A program made the translations under genes and the position numbers. From the NCBI RefSeq assembly GCF_048771995.1, contig NC_133063.1, positions 72,032,014 through 72,096,013 of the forward strand: a DNA stretch of 64,000 bases, in the 5' to 3' direction. Of this stretch, positions 35,708-49,500 are shown one piece after another. The stretch comes from Taeniopygia guttata. Taxonomy: Eukaryota; Chordata; Aves; Passeriformes; Estrildidae. The notes under the pieces were generated by a model. It saw only the letters and a list, made by a program, of their open reading frames with translations, ran no database searches and had not been told where the DNA came from. Every line of letters starts with the position of its first letter. Within the stretch, counting starts at the first letter, position 1.

Positions 35708-36234
35708 TGGTATGTTCCACTAAAAATGCGGGAGATGGATGGTGGCTGCTGCTGCCCAATATCTGTTCCCACCAAACCTGTCCTGTAGAAAAGCAGGTTG
35801 GGTAAACATTCAGTCAGATCCCCACACCACACTCACCACAGCTGGCTCAGTGGGAGAGGCAAGAAAGGCTCTTTTTGCAAGGCTTTATTCCAGCGAGATG
35901 CACCACATGAAGCTGAAGGAGCCCTGCAAGGAAGAGAACCACCCCGTGGAGGAGGCAGCTTAGGAAGGGAAAGGGGTGAGGGCAGAGCTAAGGGCTGGGC
36001 AGAGGGGCCTGGGCTCCAGGGGAAAGGGCGCAGCCACCAGGAGTATCCACCCAATGAGGGAACAGGGAAAGGAGAAACCAGGGGGAGTCCATGGGGAGTC
36101 TGTCCTTTCCCCCCAGGATGACAACTCTGTGGTGAGTAGTCACCAGGGCAGAGGACTTGGGAATTGGCTGAGAGCAGAGAGGTCATGGGATGCTACGGGA
36201 TATGGCATGCAGATATGACATGCAGCTGGCTACA
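35708..36234 (-). mobile_element. Probable solo LTR of an avian endogenous retrovirus, minus strand
   Basis: This is a sharply GC-rich block in AT-rich surroundings. On the minus strand it contains CTCGCTGGAATAAAGCCTTG, followed by CAAAAAGAGCC and CTTTCTTGCCTCTCCC, a typical avian LTR polyadenylation signal and R/U5 layout; the AATAAA lies at 35884-35889. The downstream piece on the same strand (GGGCAGCAGCAGCCACC) also fits. The ends are tentative: plus-strand TGGTATG at 35708 and GGCTACA at 36234 were chosen as TG...CA termini, but no target-site duplication was found. Open frames over it are incidental. The alternative is an unrelated GC-rich island. Confidence 0.55.
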
Positions 36235-37204
36235 CTAGTTGATTTTAGAATGACAGCAGCAGGCAAACTGAGGGGAAAAGAAGCCTTCAGAAGCTCTGCA
36301 GAAATGCAAGAGCTTCTGTGCCATTATTTGCACAAAATAGTTCTCAGTCTTCTGTGAAGAATACAAATATAATTTATAGCAGAGAGTCTCAGAAGCTTCA
36401 GAAAGCCTTTGGAAAAGGTCTCTTCTATTGTAAGGGATATTATGACTACTGTGAAATAAAGCATAAGCAAAGGAAAAGAGTTTAGTATTAACCATTCAAA
36501 CATTCTCAGATATATTTTAAAGAAGGGATGTCACAATAAAATAGAAATGGCTATATTTATGACTTAGATCTTTTATGAACCAAATGCTCTAGAAGTGCAA
36601 AAGATTAAATATAAAAGAGGAAGACTAGAAAAATATATATGCTTACTTCAAAAGGTTCAGGAGATTACCAGTTATGAAACACACATGGAGGGAAAAGCAT
36701 GTAATGGAGTTTAATAACTATTCTATGATGTAAGCTCTTAATGATTTTGGAAGTAGCTCTGGGAGTGCTCTTTCCAGCAAATGCTTCTGCTCCACAGCCT
36801 TGGTGGTTCTAAAACTGCCATCAACAAGAATTCCTTTTGAAGTTCTCTTACATCATGTTGTACAAATCACAAAAATTGGCAGAAACTGTTCCTAGTCTTC
36901 TAAAGAAGCAGCCTGAGTCCAATCTAGCTTTTCCCATATGACAGAATTGAAAAAACAAAAAAGCAGAGAAGATTAAGTCAAACAATGAAGTAGGCATTTT
37001 CTTAAGGTTTGTCCTCTTTAATTTTTCAAACTTAACTATTAGATTAGCTTCACAGCTTTCCCATGTGAAATCTAACCTCTCTATCTTTGTGTCCTTATTT
37101 TATTCTGACCACAATGGAAAAAGACAGTAATTTTATAAAATTTATGGTGACAGTACATATGCACATCAAAGATGCTATCACAAAAACATTATCTTTCAAT
37201 TGTA

Positions 37205-37295
37205 TCTTGAAAATTGAATAATTAATTCAAATTAAATTCAATTTGAATTCAAAAAATTCAATTCAATAAATTGAATAAAATTGAATAATTGAAAA
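37205..37295. repeat. AT-rich tract of alternating TTGAAT and ATTCAA words
   Basis: The words ATTCAA and TTGAAT alternate irregularly about ten times, for example ATTCAATTTGAATTCAA near 37236. The tract can fold on itself in many registers. Confidence 0.8.
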
Positions 37296-40200
37296 ATCAT
37301 TAGATGTCTCAGATTGCTGGTTGGTAGACATAGAAAATGTCACATGACAATGAAGTTTGTCATCTACTGGCTTAATGGACAGACAAAAAGATACATCAGT
37401 TTTTGTATTTAAGCAGGGACTCGACAAAACACATTATCCCACAACCTTCTCCTATAAGAAAGTGGAAAAAAAAAAATCAAATCTCTCGAAGTTTAGAAAT
37501 CCAAGCAAGGGACATTCATTTTACCTATTGATTACTTACTCAGAGGAAATTCTTATACTTAAGGCATCATTTTTTCCACTGAGTTCTGTTCCCTGACTAT
37601 ACACAATATAAGTTTGATTTCCAGTGAAAACTTCTTTTTTGGCCTTATTTTTTCCTGTGATGGCAGTCTCCAAATTTGCATGAATACATGAGATGACCAT
37701 TATATCCTGAGTCCTCTCATGATGCAGGCTACCTGCAGAATATGAAGAAGCCATCTAAAAATCAGTTGTTTTCTATTTTTTTTTTCTTTCTTCTGAATAA
37801 AATATGGGAGTGAGTCTAATTTCCTTCTCACTCTGAAAATAGACAGTGGCTCACCAAACCTATGCGACAATTTTAGATTTTCGTGTGTGGGTCAATTTGT
37901 GTAAAAACAGACCACAGTAAAAGGAAGAAGTATCCCCTCTAACACATTGTGATTGCCTCAAGCAAGTGAAAGCTTGCAGCATTTAAATTGGAGGCTTTTC
38001 CCTCTGCCTCTAAAAAGCTTTATTTTAAGGTGTGAGAAGAGAGATTATCTGTAGGGAAAGAAGAAAGACGATTTGTCTGGGTCTTCAGGAGACTCTGTAA
38101 ACCTTTGGATGTGGAATGAACTAATATCATCTATTCATGAATTTTTTATAGAGTTCCTTAAGCACCAGAACACACACAGCATTTACCATGAACATCCAGA
38201 GACCTAGTCATTGATGGGAATTCAGCCCAAAACTTTCAGCAAGTGCACTGCACTTGTAATGTTCAATTTTGGCAACTTGATTCTGCTGTTACCAATAGAA
38301 AGAAACTACATTTTAAAAGTGCACATTTATTGAGGTACATTGCTTAATTCTTTGTCTGGCTTTTGATGAACAGAAGTTGAACTTCATAACAAACTTGTAA
38401 CCTAGTTGTGAAATAGTGACTGTATCTCTTACGTGAGCTAGCCCATACTGTATGCAAAAAAAAAAACCCTATAAACTTTCAAGTAACATAAAAAAGAGAG
38501 CCATCTAATTTTTGGTTTAACCTTAAAAATTAAAATATTTTAAAAAAAAATTTAAAAGTGTTCTTTCTATGCATTATGAATGATCAATAAAGTAAATTTT
38601 AAAAACCCTACAGGTTTGGGAAACAAATGAGAAGGAAAAATTCCCTTCATCCCCTGTTTATCACAATGTTCAATGAGTTAAAATCAGTCCATTAGAAGAA
38701 GCACCCCTAAACTTTGGTTTTGGTTACCACATCTGAAAATACAATTAATTCCATTGTAAGATGCAAAAGTGTCCTGCACTGTCATTGAACTTGTTTGCTT
38801 AACTGAAATAGCTCTGCCCCAAAGAAGTCCTGACTAAAGAGTATTTTCTATTAACAAAAATGGTGACATACACAAGGGCTTCCTCTTATATAAGGGCTTT
38901 CCTATAGAATACCAAAATACTCATGTATATGCAATTCCGAACCATGTGATTATCCATTGTCAGTTGTTTCCAGCAAAACTTTAGATAACTGTATCTATTC
39001 TATTCATTATATAGTGTAGTATATATAGTATCTGGTCTGTAAGGAAATGAAATAAAGTTCCTCTTAAACTCTTAAAATAACTATGTTATTTGATTTACTA
39101 TTATTAACAATTAAAATGTTGTATATATTACTTTTAATGTATTAAAATGTTAAAATTTTATCTATATTATGTCTACATAATATTATTTTTAAAAGTAGAT
39201 ACATATCAGAGTATTTAAGAAAAGTGGACTCTAGGTGCTTGAAAAATTTTGACTTATTTTCCTACAAAGCAAAGGAAATTTACAGTCATATGGCTATGTG
39301 AGATATCACTTAGTCAAAAATGGTGTCTTGTCTGTAAATAAAATTTTGCAGCGGTCTCTGGAGAGCTATGCAAGCTGACTTGTGTTATGTGAAAGGAAGG
39401 ACAAAAAAATCCAGGAGAATCACAATTAAGAGTTTTGTCAGAAGAGAAATATGATTCCTAAACTAAAAGAAAGAAGTTAACAGAATTACAGAAGGGGAAA
39501 GATAATAACTGTAGGGGTAAATACATAATTTTTTAATGACTTATGTAGAGCTATGATTTTCAAGCTATGCTTGAGGATTAGATCTTCTGTTCACATTTGC
39601 TAAAATAGTTTATTGCTGTAATAATTAACAGACATCAGGAATTAAAAATTACTCAAAATGAGAATACAATACTGTCCCATCAGAATATTTGATCATATTT
39701 TATTAGTATGTTTTCAGGAGCAAAAAAGAGACTTTGAAACTTCCTGGAGTTTTCCACTGACTCAGTTCCATTTTTGCTTTCTTTTTGTGTTAAAGAGTGC
39801 TAAGAAGTCTGCAGCCAGTACACCCAGAACCTGGATGCAATGAGAGTGGCACCCAGGAAAGTGAAATCAAACACATGCTGCCAAAAGATGACAGTTGCGT
39901 AAGTGATATTAAGGTTTTGATAAATTAATTCTGTTTACCAATGTTTTCTGGGGATGGAGAAGAATCCGACCCCTTTTTTTTTTCTCATATAGCATAACAA
40001 AGGAATTAAGTAGATATATAACATAAATTTCTATCAAGATTCCCTAGGAGATTAAAACAGATATATTTTTCATCTTGGATTTTGGTGTCTAAATCCTGAA
40101 ATCTCTTTAATTCCATCCTTAAAACTTCAGATGGCCATATTCTAAATTTACCAACATATTTTCAAATCTGTTTTATAGATCAAATTTGGCATCATTTGGT

Positions 40201-40539
40201 AATTCAAGTAAAAAAACATGAGTGCATTTAGAAATTTTAATGCTATATATTTCAAAGGCTGTAATAGTTGCCTTGAGAATGCCATCAATGATCTTAAATG
40301 AAACAGAATGCACATTATATTAGGCCTTATAAAGCACAAAACATTTCCTAATACAGCTCCAACACATGAATATTTTGGAACAAACAAAGACAAACTTATA
40401 TTAATTCTGTCACTTTATTTGTAGCTCACATCTCCCTTTTGGAGAAGTGCTATATTTCATTTGGCCATATTCTTTCTGTACCTCTAATATATGTACATGT
40501 ACATTTTTTCTTCTTTTCAGTGCTACCCTATTACATTAT

Positions 40540-40870
40540 TTTCCTATCAAGAGATGGCTAAACATATTAGATTGATTATTGCTCAGTCATTATAAAAAAG
40601 AAAAACATTTTCTTGAACTAATATTTATGTCAATAATCAGCACGCTATGGCTGCTGCACATTAACATTTCATTATTGCTCATCTCTCTGTGCTTAAGTGT
40701 AATAATGTGTGTATTTTCTCTGGAACAATTCACTGAAGCAGTGAAAAGTTAACTGTGCCAGAGAGCACTGAACAGTGAAAAGCCATCACACTAAGCATTA
40801 GCAATGTAAGGTATATGAAAATGAGGAAAGCGGGGCAATGGATGCATTCTGATGTCTTTACTATTTTCTG
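40540..40870. promoter_or_regulatory. Candidate conserved non-coding block
   Basis: The stretch lacks simple repeats and has many TAAT, ATTA and ATTATTG words (GATTATTGCTCAGTCATTA, CATTAACATTTCATTATTG) with moderate complexity, a texture common in vertebrate developmental enhancers. This is inference only, with no evidence of activity. Confidence 0.22.
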
Positions 40871-43800
40871 AACATGTTTGAAAATGAGAAGGAAGTCAGT
40901 GTTCCTATTTTGTACAAACCACAGGGCTCATTGGTCCCACTTAGCATGAGTTTAGCAAAAGATTAATTTCTCCACAGAGCTGATGTAAATGTTTGAGGTT
41001 TGTGTTACAGCGTGAGGCGCTGCTACAGAAATGTTCTTGCCAATGTGTGTGGGCACTTCTGTAAGGCTCTAAGAGCTGTTTCAGTGACAATTCAGTGACC
41101 TGGCTGCACCAGGTTTGTCACACTTTGCAACTCATTCAGTCATTAAGAGGTGAATTAATTAGGCTAATATGTTTTTTCCTTCTCATATTTCAAGTGGACT
41201 ATATAATGTATCAGTCTGCTACATTCAATCCCTGTTGTCGTTACAATAAATTTACTCAAAGTGTAAGCCATAAGACTATATATAACTTATATACATACAG
41301 CTCATATAGCTGTAAGACTAAACCTCTACATTCAGGGTTTGGGATTTTCTGTGGGGTTTTTTACTTGTTTCTTTTTTAACTGCTTTTTGTTCATACTGAT
41401 GAATGGTAACCTTGACAAGACCTTTGCATTCATTCTTCTGATTATTTGGATTAAAAACACAAGATGTCCTTCTTTCTATTCTGAATATCTGTACAGGCAA
41501 ATCATGAGCAGCATACCTCCATCTGTACAGGACACATGCTTTGGTGGCAGACAGAAATGCAGCTTTATAGGCACTCCAGCTGTAGCCAGCTAGAATTTTA
41601 ACTCAGGGGAACCTGTGTCAAAGGTAGCACAAACAATGCTCTTTCCTAGAAGGCTGAGAGACAGTGTATAGTATTTTTTTTGCAAGCTCAGTACACCATT
41701 TAGTTGTCATTTCCCAAGAAGAAAATGGCAATAGAGAGGTGACCAACATATAGTTGTAATGCAAAAATTGTCACTACCAAATGATGAGAAAGCTAAGAAT
41801 CACACTCAGGACTAACTGTAAGTGAAAAGTGCATAGACAAGAAAAACTCCTAAAACCTGTATTGTGGCAAAGATATTACTTAGTCCTTCATGCATTAGGT
41901 TGAGTCCAGGCATTCTTGAGAAGATAGTGAAGCTCACAGAAAGACCCAAAGAGATCCATTTTTACTTGTATTTATTTTTCAAATCATTTAACGACCTACT
42001 TTCATAAGAAAGATTACCTGTCTCCCTTGGAACCTTTGTAAATTTTTTGCATTGGCAGAAAAATTTGGAATACATCTAGAAGCTCATGTGTGCTATGGAG
42101 TTTGTTTAGAAATTCATGTATATTCTCTATAATTAAAACACAAATATAAAGAACACTGGATTTTTAATCCATTTTTATTTTGGGAAGTATCGCTTCATTT
42201 AAGAAGAACAGATGATATTTAGGGAAAGAATTAATTTTTCTATTTCCATGTGCCTTGAAAAAGTTAATTAAATTAGAAATATATCTTGTCAAAATAAAAC
42301 ACCACAAAATCATAGCAAATGTTTATCTACTTTATCTCATTAACAAGACTTGAAGTAAAGAAATGAGAATGTTAAGCATGAAAATTTTCCTGAATGGAAG
42401 TTTACCTAAACTGTCATGTAACATTTAAAAAAATCCTTTTAAAATTCTCATGGTGGATAGAGCTCTCTGGAAAATTCATTCTATAAGCTTGAGTGTGTTG
42501 GCTTTTAGTATAGTGTAAGATTCTATCTATCTCTACACAATTTGAAATAAGTCAATTTTTCATTGTCTTTAGCTTATTTGAGAAGTTAGGTTTTATATTT
42601 ATTCACCCATATGAAATTCATTCATTATTTAAAATATTTCACCAATTATTTGTATTAAAAAGAAAAAGAGTTTTTTCCTACTACACTTTCATCAGCTATT
42701 TAATATGAATATTTTACATTCATTGCAGCTGGTCCTTGAAGGTACATTGTACTTATTCAATGCTTTGGTGGAAAGGTCTAATGCTTCTCAAGCTTTAAAA
42801 AAAACTGTCTTGCAGATGTTCTTTATTTATAGTTGAAAATAAAAGTCACTTGACAAATACAATTATTCTTGGTCAATCACATTTATTCCCCATCCAAAAA
42901 ATAATCTCAAAGTGAAGTGTGGACATGGGTCTTTGCAGAAACAGTTGGTTTAAGCTTCAAAAAAAAAGACCTTTTTCCCCTCCATTAACATGGGGACTTT
43001 TTGTACAGGAGAGAATCTTACAAAGCCTATGAGTTGGCATAATGACCCTGATTTTGTGGTTGTAGGACACTTCCTAGTTAAATAATTATCTTCTTCACAA
43101 AGACAGATCATACAACAACTGGGTAGTAACATGAAAAGAAAGTAGTATCAAGAAGAAAATTTCAAGAGCAATAGGTTCTTATTTTAAATAAATGTAGAGA
43201 CCATCTATTCCTTCTCTCTGTCCCCTCTTTCATGAGTTGTCTTGAACAGGCTTGGTCATTAAGTGCTGTTAAGTCATTAAGTCATTTAAGTACTGCTATA
43301 TGATGTCTTCCAAACTACAGAATAGACACAACAGCAGGGAACAGATACCTTTTGTAAAGGATAAACAACACCGGGTGGTGTTTAAGTCATGCATTATTGA
43401 AACTCTGTTTCCCAAGAAGCCATCTAATTTAACTGATTAGCAAAACAGTTTGTTAGCTTTCCATCCTGAGGCCGACAACAGATACCTATCTAATGGAGCT
43501 TTTTGCCATGAATATGGCTGCTTCCATAGGTTTTATTTTGAAGACTTAGTAAAGAGTTTACTGCAACAATGTCTAATTTTGAAAAATCTAGACGAGAAAT
43601 ATAAGAGGGATGCAGTTATTAGGAACCAGTTATGACAAAAAATTAGTTATGTTTACTAGCCTTTACAAACTGGCTTTCTATTATCCAGAACAAAGAGTAC
43701 TTTGTATTTGAAAAGTCATTAATAAGTAGCATAGCTAAATCTTTCCTGCTGCTCTGGGATATTTTGTTTCCTTTCAGCCATCTATGCATTTCTTGTACAC

Positions 43801-44176
43801 ACCAAGGTTATCTATGGCTAGTCCATTGTTAGTTTAGCGTCATGTACTTCCATCTTACTTAGTCTGAAAAAACAGGGCAGAAGGCGTAGCTAGGGGTGGT
43901 TCCTTATGTTAAAAAGCAATTAACCTTTTAAAGAGTGTTATGAATTTTCAGAACAGAAAAAAAATTATCTAAATAATCTATTATTGAATATAATATTTTG
44001 GCAAGCCAATGGATGAAAGTATGAACTGAATGAAAATAAGTACGCTAGAAGAGAAAGATACCAGTAGCTTGTAGATAAATTACTTAATTTAACTATACTT
44101 AAATATCTGCCTACACTTTTGTCATAAAAAGAAACATATGGTAGTATCCTCATGTTCTATGGCAATATGACAAAAT

Positions 44177-44181
44177 ATGGC
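44177..44181 (+). repeat. Target-site duplication, left copy (ATGGC)
   Basis: ATGGC lies directly before the LTR start TGTCGTGG and is repeated exactly after the LTR end. Confidence 0.92.
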
Positions 44182-45589
44182 TGTCGTGGTTTGAGACGGA
44201 AAAAGAATTTTTCCAGAAAGAAGAGGTCAGTTTGGACATTGACCAATTGAAAGTAGACACGCCTCTGAGAACACAGAGGGGTTAAAAGCAGAATTCCCAG
44301 GGGAACTCGCTCTCTTAGGTTCTGGTCAGCGGTCAGTGCAGGACTCTCCCCTGCCCGGCCACGAGCTGGGTGGGGGAGGGAAGAAGCCATGTGGCCTTCG
44401 GAGGCAGGCCCAAGGGTGGAGGGACTGGAACCGGGCTGGCCCCCTGCAGATGGAAGGGTGGACAAAATCTGGGATGTCTCCATTCCCCCCAGAGTCTCTC
44501 TCTCTCCCAAGAGAGAAAGAGACAGCGGTAGTTTTATCAGCAGTTCACCGCGGGGAAGGAGAAGAGCGGGGGGGGTCTCAAGGTGCCCAGCCGCCTGTGG
44601 GAGCTGGAGCCTGGGCAGCGAGCCATCCTTGGGAGTCGGGACTTTTAACCCTTCCTGAGAAATGAAAGCTTTGTGAAATTTTTCTCCTCCTTGGTTTGAA
44701 AAGAGAGGAAGAGAGACAGCCTGGGACCTGGGATGTCGGAAGGAGAAATTCTAGGTGGGAGGAGATGATGGAGTGGCTTTTTGGCTGGACTTTTTCTTGG
44801 TAGCCACAGATTGAACTGATCTTCTCCTCCAACAGAGACTGTATTTTAGGAGGATGCTTGTGAGCCAAAGAGACCTGCTTCAGCTGGGAAAAGACAGAAG
44901 TGGAGCGAACAGAGAAAAGTTAAGGAGGTTTGTGGTGGTGCCCCCTGTCTTCGCAGAGGAAGAAAAGATCTCTGTTCTTGGATCCTCGGCCCCAGGAGAA
45001 AATGGGGGGGACTGTTGATCCCAAAAATGAAAAACTGAACTTTTGTTTTTTCCCCTCTTGGCAGGGCATCCTTGAAAGGAAAAAATCCTAAGAGCAGTCT
45101 GTCCATCCATGCATTGGTGGTGAGAGCACTGTGCATGGAAAGGAGAGGGTCACCACTGGCAAACTTTTTCTCCGGGCGGTGCCATGTGGTGACATGGAAG
45201 CACAGGATGTGGCAGCTGTGTTTCTTGGGGGGTCTGTGGCACAAGAGAGAAACTCCTCTCTCCCTGCAGATGGACTGGGTGTTGATTATCTGGAAGGTAG
45301 AAACCTGATTGGGGTCCAGATTGTGTCTCACTGTAGTTTGTTGAAGTTGGGTGGTGGGAGGAGGAATGCTTTGGAAGGTTTTCATTTTAAATTGTGTGTG
45401 TTTTCTTTCTTCTTTCCCCCCCCCCCCCCCTTTTATAGTAGCATAGTGGTAGTAGTTTAATAAAGTTTTTTTCTTGTTATTAAGCTTGGGCCTGCTTTAC
45501 TCTGTTCTCGATCATATTTCACAGCATTCAGTTGAGAAATTGCATTTTCATGGGGGGCACTGGCATTGTGCCAGTGTCAAACCATGACA
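44182..45589 (+). mobile_element. Young 1.4-kb solo LTR of an ERVL-type endogenous retrovirus, plus strand
   Basis: The ends are TGTCGTGGTTTG and CAAACCATGACA, an inverted pair of 12 bases with one mismatch, and the block is flanked by exact 5-bp copies of ATGGC, the size typical of ERVL-type integration. At 1408 bp it is a long LTR. It is GC-rich and purine-rich in its first kilobase, then has a C run at about 45417-45430 and an AATAAA at 45459-45464 that sets the plus orientation. About 125 bp follow the signal, including a small hairpin (CACTGGCA, TTG, TGCCAGTG) at 45559-45577. No gag, pol or env region is attached, so it is the product of LTR-LTR recombination. Open frames inside (up to 179 codons) lack any known domain. 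The exact duplication, well-kept ends and strong composition contrast make it the youngest-looking element here. Confidence 0.92.
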
Positions 45590-45594
45590 ATGGC
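45590..45594 (+). repeat. Target-site duplication, right copy (ATGGC)
   Basis: Exact match to 44177-44181, immediately after the terminal CATGACA. Confidence 0.92.
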
Positions 45595-46532
45595 TCATTC
45601 CATAACAGTAAAATAAAATACTGGAAATTTCTAAAAGTACTGAGAGCATTGTATTTTTCTCTTTGAGTAATCAAAGTTTAAATTAATACATACTGTATTT
45701 GTAGTTACTCCTTGAGACTTACACCAGCCTCTAATCATTTACCTTTCATATCAAAGTGAGCTTAAGAAATCACTGACTCCCTCTTTTGCAAAAGTTATGT
45801 AGTATAATTAAATACTTGTATACTCAGGATTAAAAAAGGCAGCAAACAGCATAAAACAATAATGAAAATAATGGTCCTGAGAGTAAGTATTCATTGGCAC
45901 AAGCTGAGATACAAGAACACCATACAATTCTGATAATACTGTATCTTTTAAATTTATTTCCAAATTGTTAATGTGAACAACAGTTTAGTCTATCAAAAGA
46001 AAGAGTCGTGTCATTACAGACCCTTGAAGAAATTGTGGTTTATGTGCACAAAAATATGTATTTAAATATATAGAGTTTGTAATTTCCCACAGGTATTTAA
46101 TTTTTGTGTTCTTTATGCTTTCTCAAAGTTTTTATATCCAGTAACAAAACAGAACAATATTAACTGATAAAAATTACAAGAGATTAGGAAATCTAAATTA
46201 TAAATAACATAGCAAATAATTAGTGAGGAAACACTGGCTAGAATTTGTATCTCTAAAACAATTAAATATCTTTTTGTAATATTTCCACGTATACAAAAAT
46301 ATTGCAGTGGTTTCACATATAAATTTTTATAGAAAAATCAACGAATAATTTTTAATAAGTCAGTCATATTGAAGGGTGCACCTAGCTGTGATAATTGTTT
46401 GTTCTTATTTCCTTGTGATAAAAACAAACAAGATCATCAACAAAAAACCATTAAGCAGATGAAAGACAAACTGAAATTTAGACCCCTTTGAAGATATGGC
46501 CTGTATTGCAGGAACAGACTGATATATATGTA

Positions 46533-46578
<46 letters not shown>

Positions 46579-49500
46579 GGTCTTTTATATCCAGGAAAAC
46601 AATGAATAAACTCATCAGGACTGTTTTCCCTTCTAACCAGCAGCTAAAAGGAGGAACAACTTTTCTCACACTTACAGACACAAGTTCTCAAATTCTGCTG
46701 CCATATGTGCTGGAAACATTTTTTGCTTGCATTTTACATAATCATCCCGTTTCATAAAGGAGAGTCTGCTTTCTGCCTAACCCTTTGCAATGCACTATCT
46801 TTGAAGGGATGGCTTTATTTTTATATGCTGAAATTATTTCATATTTGGAAGCTTGGAAGGGGTTACTTTAATCACCAGGGGTAAGCATTCATCACTTTTT
46901 CGAGTTTAAAATCTGGTCTAAATTTTATATTTCTTGTACATATGGGTTTTTTCATTGATTATAGGTCATGAAGACAGTAAACCCTTACGAAAACACCAGA
47001 AATTGTGAACTTTTGTCTCTCATATCAGCAGTTAAAATAGACAGGTTCTAGGTACATTTAGAAGGATGTTGGTTTTCATGTAAAACTGTGTAAGGAGTAT
47101 CTGACTTTGATATTACCAATTCTACTTTCAATTAATACTGGACCATAAGTGTTCTTTAGAGTCTTCTTGTAGTTCCTTTATCAAAACATTGGTTTTCATG
47201 TAATCACTCTTCTGCCTTACTATATCATGTCAAAAAAAGGCTTACTTCTGGGTGATAGTGATAGATTTCAAAATGTGCAACGGGGTTTTTGTATTACAGC
47301 TTTCTGATATGTTGATTTAGAAAGTAGATCACTTCAAAATAAGCCCTTGAAAATAAGTGCATTCTTCCACTTATATATTTACCATCTTTGATAAATCCAA
47401 GTAAGAGCTGATGAAAGTAATTCTAAAAATATCAATTTGTTCCATGCCTGTACATAGAATCTGCTGAAGATATGCTTTATAAGGGATAGCACAGAGGTAA
47501 TTTTATGATGGTTCAGATGCTTCTGGTCTAGCTTTGAGAACAAAGAATATACCTGGCTACCCATGGTCAAACTATTATTCTTGTAGTAGATGAATTTGGA
47601 TGCTAGGTTTTGTGGGTTTTGTGGGGTTTTTTTCCTTTTTATGATCAATTCCTTTTGAACAGACTTTTTCTTTCACTTTGGAGATAACCAAGTATGGTCA
47701 CATTACCTCATTGCAAGTCAAATAGAAAACAGTTGTTGTTATCCTTGGTGTGTCTCAGTTAAGGAAGAAAATTTTGATCTACAGTGAGGAGAAACTGAAG
47801 GTTCAGTAAAGCATCAGGCAAGCATCTGAACATTTACTGTGTCAATGTCTCATGCATACATGGACATAAAAATCTCCTAGCCTTACAAATACCTATTTGT
47901 TGAGAAAATTTTATTTTCCAGGCTTTTGTCCTTATTTGGAAGGTGGACAGCTCAGTTATCTAATGCATTGTAAGCAGGCATATTACTAAGTGGTTTATAG
48001 CAGGCAGATTTCCAAAAATATCCCTCTGTCTATTTCCTTTCCCACAAACAGGAGCATTAACTGAAAGAACTAGTGGAAGGTACAATAGCTTGATGTGCCC
48101 AGGATAGCCTTAGAGTTCAGTACTTTCAGATTTCCCAGTGCTGAGGCCCTCATTCCAAATTGCCCAACTGTAAACAAAAACAAGTTCCCAGTGGGAACAC
48201 CTGCATGCCTTATTCCTCCTAACATATGTTGAGAACTACAGCTTTTCATGACTTAAAATTACAGGAGCATCTACGTACTTTCTAAAATCTTCCCCTAAAT
48301 CCTTTAGGGTCCAGCTCTCCACAGGTTCCCCAGAAATTCACAGCTAGGACTTCCAAGCAGAAATTTCACATGTATTTATTCAGCACTTACTGAGAGAAGA
48401 TGATCCAGCAGTTTCTTATTCAACTCACGATGTTCATCTGTACTGCCATCCAAAATGTAAAATTATCTTGATATAGCACTTCTGCATTTATTTCTCTGTC
48501 TGTAGATCTGTGGCAGTCTTTCTTGACAGCTAATGTTCCCCTATTTTCCAGCACAGGAGATCTTATAGATACAATGTTCTCATTTTCATGTTTCTCCCAT
48601 AGAAACAGCAAGTTTTCTTGTTCAGGGGATCATGTTCAACATTTCTGATCAGTACAAAGTGAAGCACTAGAGGAAGCAGAATTCTGTTAAGACTCTTTGG
48701 CTCTGAGTAATCACAAAGAGCCAATGGTGCCAGGAATAAATCACATGAAGAGAAATACTTTGAGCAGAGGAATGGAGCTGTGAAAACTTCACTAGAATTG
48801 GAATGCTCCAGAAACACAGAGAACAACTGGAGAAGGTTTACACAGCACCCAACTTTTGGGTATAGACATAGGACTACAGAATGAGGGAATTATTGCAGTT
48901 CAAAAATGCTACAAAGCTTCAATTCTAAATGGATTTCTGCTCCTACCTCATGCATAACACACTAAACTATGTTAGTGTAGGAATGCTTGGAAGTTAAAAA
49001 AAAAAAAAAAACAAACCCAAACCAACAAAACCCAATGTTTTTTCTGAGCCATAAAAACTTTTTGAAAGACAATTTAGGGATATGCACTAGCCAATACTCC
49101 ATATTCCACCTCAATTGCAAAGACAGGTGCATGCACAGAGAGGTTGAAATGCAGCTCACATGTCAACAGTGGCCAATGTGTTACCAACCAAGTTATTGCA
49201 ATCTATTGTATACTGATCTATGCAAACCTTCAACAGTGGGACCGTGGGACAGACTCAAAATGTAACATCAGATTTTTTGATATCTGATTTTGAAGACATT
49301 CTCTTTCTTAGAGTTTCCCAACTTATTGCAAGTAAACAAATTATGAAATTACTACCTGGTTTTGTGAGTAGGAAATACATATATTAAACATGTAAGTGAC
49401 ACCCTCACCAAGAACAGCAAACCCACACCAAAACAGAAAAAAACAATCAAAGACAAACAGTGAAAGAGAAGAGAGTAAAGATCCAAATTTGCCATTTTGA

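Larger units (their letters stand above)
36235..44176. other. AT-rich single-copy DNA, no gene seen
   Basis: No exon, RNA gene or repeat family is recognised over about 8 kb. It contains a self-complementary ATTCAA/TTGAAT-rich tract at 37205-37295, and a stretch at about 40540-40870 that has the texture of conserved non-coding DNA. The short open frames, such as 43450-43635, have no recognised domain. Confidence 0.55.

Noticed and set aside
44336-45460. Several overlapping open frames (up to 179 codons) with even amino-acid use
   Set aside because: All lie within the solo LTR at 44182-45589, overlap on both strands, and show no known domain. GC-rich LTR sequence simply has fewer stop codons.
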